Notes under the pieces: generated by a model
Databases searched by the model: none
Told to the model about the DNA's origin: nothing
What the model saw: only the letters and a program-made list of their open reading frames with translations
Shown: in pieces, positions 7,957 to 9,090 of the stretch
Layout: each line of letters starts with the position of its first letter
Numbering within the stretch: position 1 is the stretch's first letter
Position numbers and translations under genes: made by a program
NCBI GenBank assembly: GCA_007134175.1
Contig: SLLF01000225.1
Coordinates: 1-9,090 of the forward strand
Direction of reading: 5' to 3'
DNA length: 9,090 nucleotides
Source: Kiritimatiellia bacterium
Lineage (GTDB): Bacteria; Verrucomicrobiota; Kiritimatiellia; SLAD01

Positions 7957-8145
7957 GCGCGTGCTCCCATTGATTAACCGTCATACATCGTAACGGTTAA
8001 ACGTGTGTAGTCATAGGAAAAAGCACTGGTTTCCGCCTGCCGCACCGGAGGTCTTGGGCGGGCGGGTCCCTGGCGATTCTTCACTAGCGATCTGAGTGTA
8101 TCGGATGCTTGTCGGTTAGTATGCGTGGCATTACACTCGACGGTC
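7957..8145. promoter_or_regulatory. Divergent regulatory region
   Basis: This 189-base spacer lies between the start codons of the FAD oxidoreductase (minus) and the GH67 gene (plus), so it must hold both promoters unless transcription reads through. It contains the inverted repeat at 7974-8000. On the plus strand, TTGTCG (8109-8114) and TACACT (8132-8137) are spaced by 17 bases. No minus-strand promoter is clear; TACGAT lying inside the inverted repeat is a weak -10 candidate. Confidence 0.55.
7974..8000. promoter_or_regulatory. Operator-like perfect inverted repeat
   Basis: TTAACCGT (7974-7981) and ACGGTTAA (7993-8000) are perfect inverted arms of 8 bp around an 11-base spacer. The site begins 17 bases upstream of the FAD oxidoreductase start and about 145 bases upstream of the GH67 start. 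A related CGGTTA half-site occurs at 8113-8118. The size and symmetry suit a dimeric repressor or activator. The regulator is not in the window. Confidence 0.45.
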
Positions 8146-9090
8146 ATGAAGCAAGAGATCAGTTCGGATTCCACGTTTGGCGCTGGCCGTTATGATGGGT
8201 TGTGGCTGGGCTATCGCCCGTTGGCCGCAAGTGCGCTGGGGGACCGTTTGGCAGGAGCAGCGTTGGCGGTGCACGTGGCCGGGCATGATGAGGTGGCACA
8301 GTCCGCGCGTGATGAGCTGCAGCGTGGGTTGTCTGCCCTGCTCGACAAGCCGGTGACGGCTACGGCCGATCCGGATGGCGCGCGGATCGTAGCGGGTTCG
8401 GCAGATACGGCTGTGCCTATACCGGGCGTGTTGGGGGATCCAACGTCCTGGCCGGAAGAGGCGTTTGCGATGTGGTCCTCGGATGCTAATGCGGGCGACC
8501 GGATTTACCTTGTCGGCGGATCGTCGCAGGGTTTGCTGTACGGTGTTTTCGCGCTGCTGCGTGAATGGCAGATGGGGCACTGGCCGGAGATGCAGCCTGC
8601 TCTTCACGCCCCGCGCATTGCGCAGCGGGTGCTGAACCATTGGGATAACTGGACGCCGTCAGCGACGCACGGCTCGGTTGAGCGTGGTTATGCCGGGGAT
8701 ACGCTGTGGAAATGGGACGAACTCCCGGAAAAGATTGATTCGCGCTATGCGGACTACGCACGTGCTTGCGCTTCTGTCGGTATCAACGGCGCGGTATTGA
8801 ACAACGTAAATTCGCAAGTTGACTTCATCCGCACGGAGAACTTGCCCAAAGTCGCAGCCTTAGCGGGTGTCCTGCGGCGTTGGGGGATGCGGGTCTATGT
8901 TGCCGTACGCTATGACAGCCCCATCGTATTGGGCGGCCTGGCAACCGCCGACCCGGAAGATCCGGGTGTCGTGGAGTGGTGGGCCGGTAAAATCGATGAA
9001 CTGTACGGCCATATCCCGGACTGCGGCGGCTTGCAGGTAAAGGGGGACTCCGAGGGCCAGCCGGGCCCCTTGTGTTATGGCCGCAACCAC
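8146..9090 (+). CDS. aguA: GH67 alpha-glucuronidase, 5' part (runs off window)
   Basis: The first 315 residues of a glycoside hydrolase family 67 enzyme; full members are about 700 residues. GH67 removes 4-O-methylglucuronate or glucuronate from the non-reducing end of aldouronic acids derived from glucuronoxylan. Diagnostic blocks: RYDGLWLGYRPL at 15; NHWDNW at 164, then GSVERGYAGDTLW at 176; YARACASVGINGAVLNNVN at 204; VLGGLATADPEDPGVVEWW at 261; and VKGDSEGQPGPLCYGR at 298. E303 in SEGQPGP should match the family's general acid (Glu285 of the Geobacillus enzyme, from memory). The two catalytic acids expected further on lie beyond the window. No signal peptide, so the enzyme is cytoplasmic. 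ATG 8146 is the first ATG of a frame open from 8017 and has no clear ribosome site; GTG 8125 is a less likely start. Confidence 0.93.
   Translation, partial: MKQEISSDSTFGAGRYDGLWLGYRPLAASALGDRLAGAALAVHVAGHDEVAQSARDELQRGLSALLDKPVTATADPDGARIVAGSADTAVPIPGVLGDPTSWPEEAFAMWSSDANAGDRIYLVGGSSQGLLYGVFALLREWQMGHWPEMQPALHAPRIAQRVLNHWDNWTPSATHGSVERGYAGDTLWKWDELPEKIDSRYADYARACASVGINGAVLNNVNSQVDFIRTENLPKVAALAGVLRRWGMRVYVAVRYDSPIVLGGLATADPEDPGVVEWWAGKIDELYGHIPDCGGLQVKGDSEGQPGPLCYGRNH

Noticed and set aside
8860..9090. Open frame on the minus strand reaching the right edge
   Set aside because: It is antisense to strongly conserved GH67 motifs on the plus strand.

Overview
The window reads as a carbohydrate-processing locus from a GC-rich bacterium, probably of the Planctomycetota-Verrucomicrobiota-Kiritimatiellota group (Kiritimatiellota or Verrucomicrobiota most likely). 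This assignment is inference. It rests on a PEP-CTERM sorting signal, autotransporter-type beta-strand repeat modules, a secreted DUF4838 protein, a GGSCTG-type FAD oxidoreductase and a pyruvyl-transferase-family protein found together. No rRNA or other marker gene is present to confirm it.

Left part (1-891): a likely sigma70-type promoter leads into a secreted, PEP-CTERM-anchored beta-strand protein gene that is broken. Its signal peptide and first ~40 mature residues are in one frame; the rest, including an intact PEP-CTERM tail, is in another. Aligned with a full-length copy of the same module further right, the break is explained by one ~697-bp internal deletion at a short TGGG microhomology, which shifts the frame.

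Centre (1028-5332): one 1434-residue secreted protein. It has a GH67-N-like domain, a DUF4838 domain, a beta-rich region, then a ~420-residue beta-strand module homologous to the neighbouring broken gene, and a different ~106-residue C-terminal domain in place of the PEP-CTERM tail. This looks like a lineage-level fusion of a DUF4838 protein with a module also found next door.

Right part: two minus-strand genes, a FAD-dependent oxidoreductase (6610-7956) followed by a polysaccharide pyruvyl transferase family protein (5359-6561), probably form an operon that converges on the DUF4838 gene. Divergent from it, a GH67 alpha-glucuronidase starts at 8146 and runs off the right edge. The 189-bp divergent spacer carries a perfect 8-bp inverted repeat that could be an operator.

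How they may work together (inference): GH67 enzymes release (4-O-methyl)glucuronate from aldouronic acids made from glucuronoxylan. The GH67 here lacks a signal peptide and would act inside the cell. The large DUF4838 protein would act outside or at the surface, on an unknown substrate. The FAD enzyme and the pyruvyl-transferase-like protein may modify the released sugars or a surface glycan, but the sequence does not show the substrates. I found no RNA genes, CRISPR array, transposase or phage genes.
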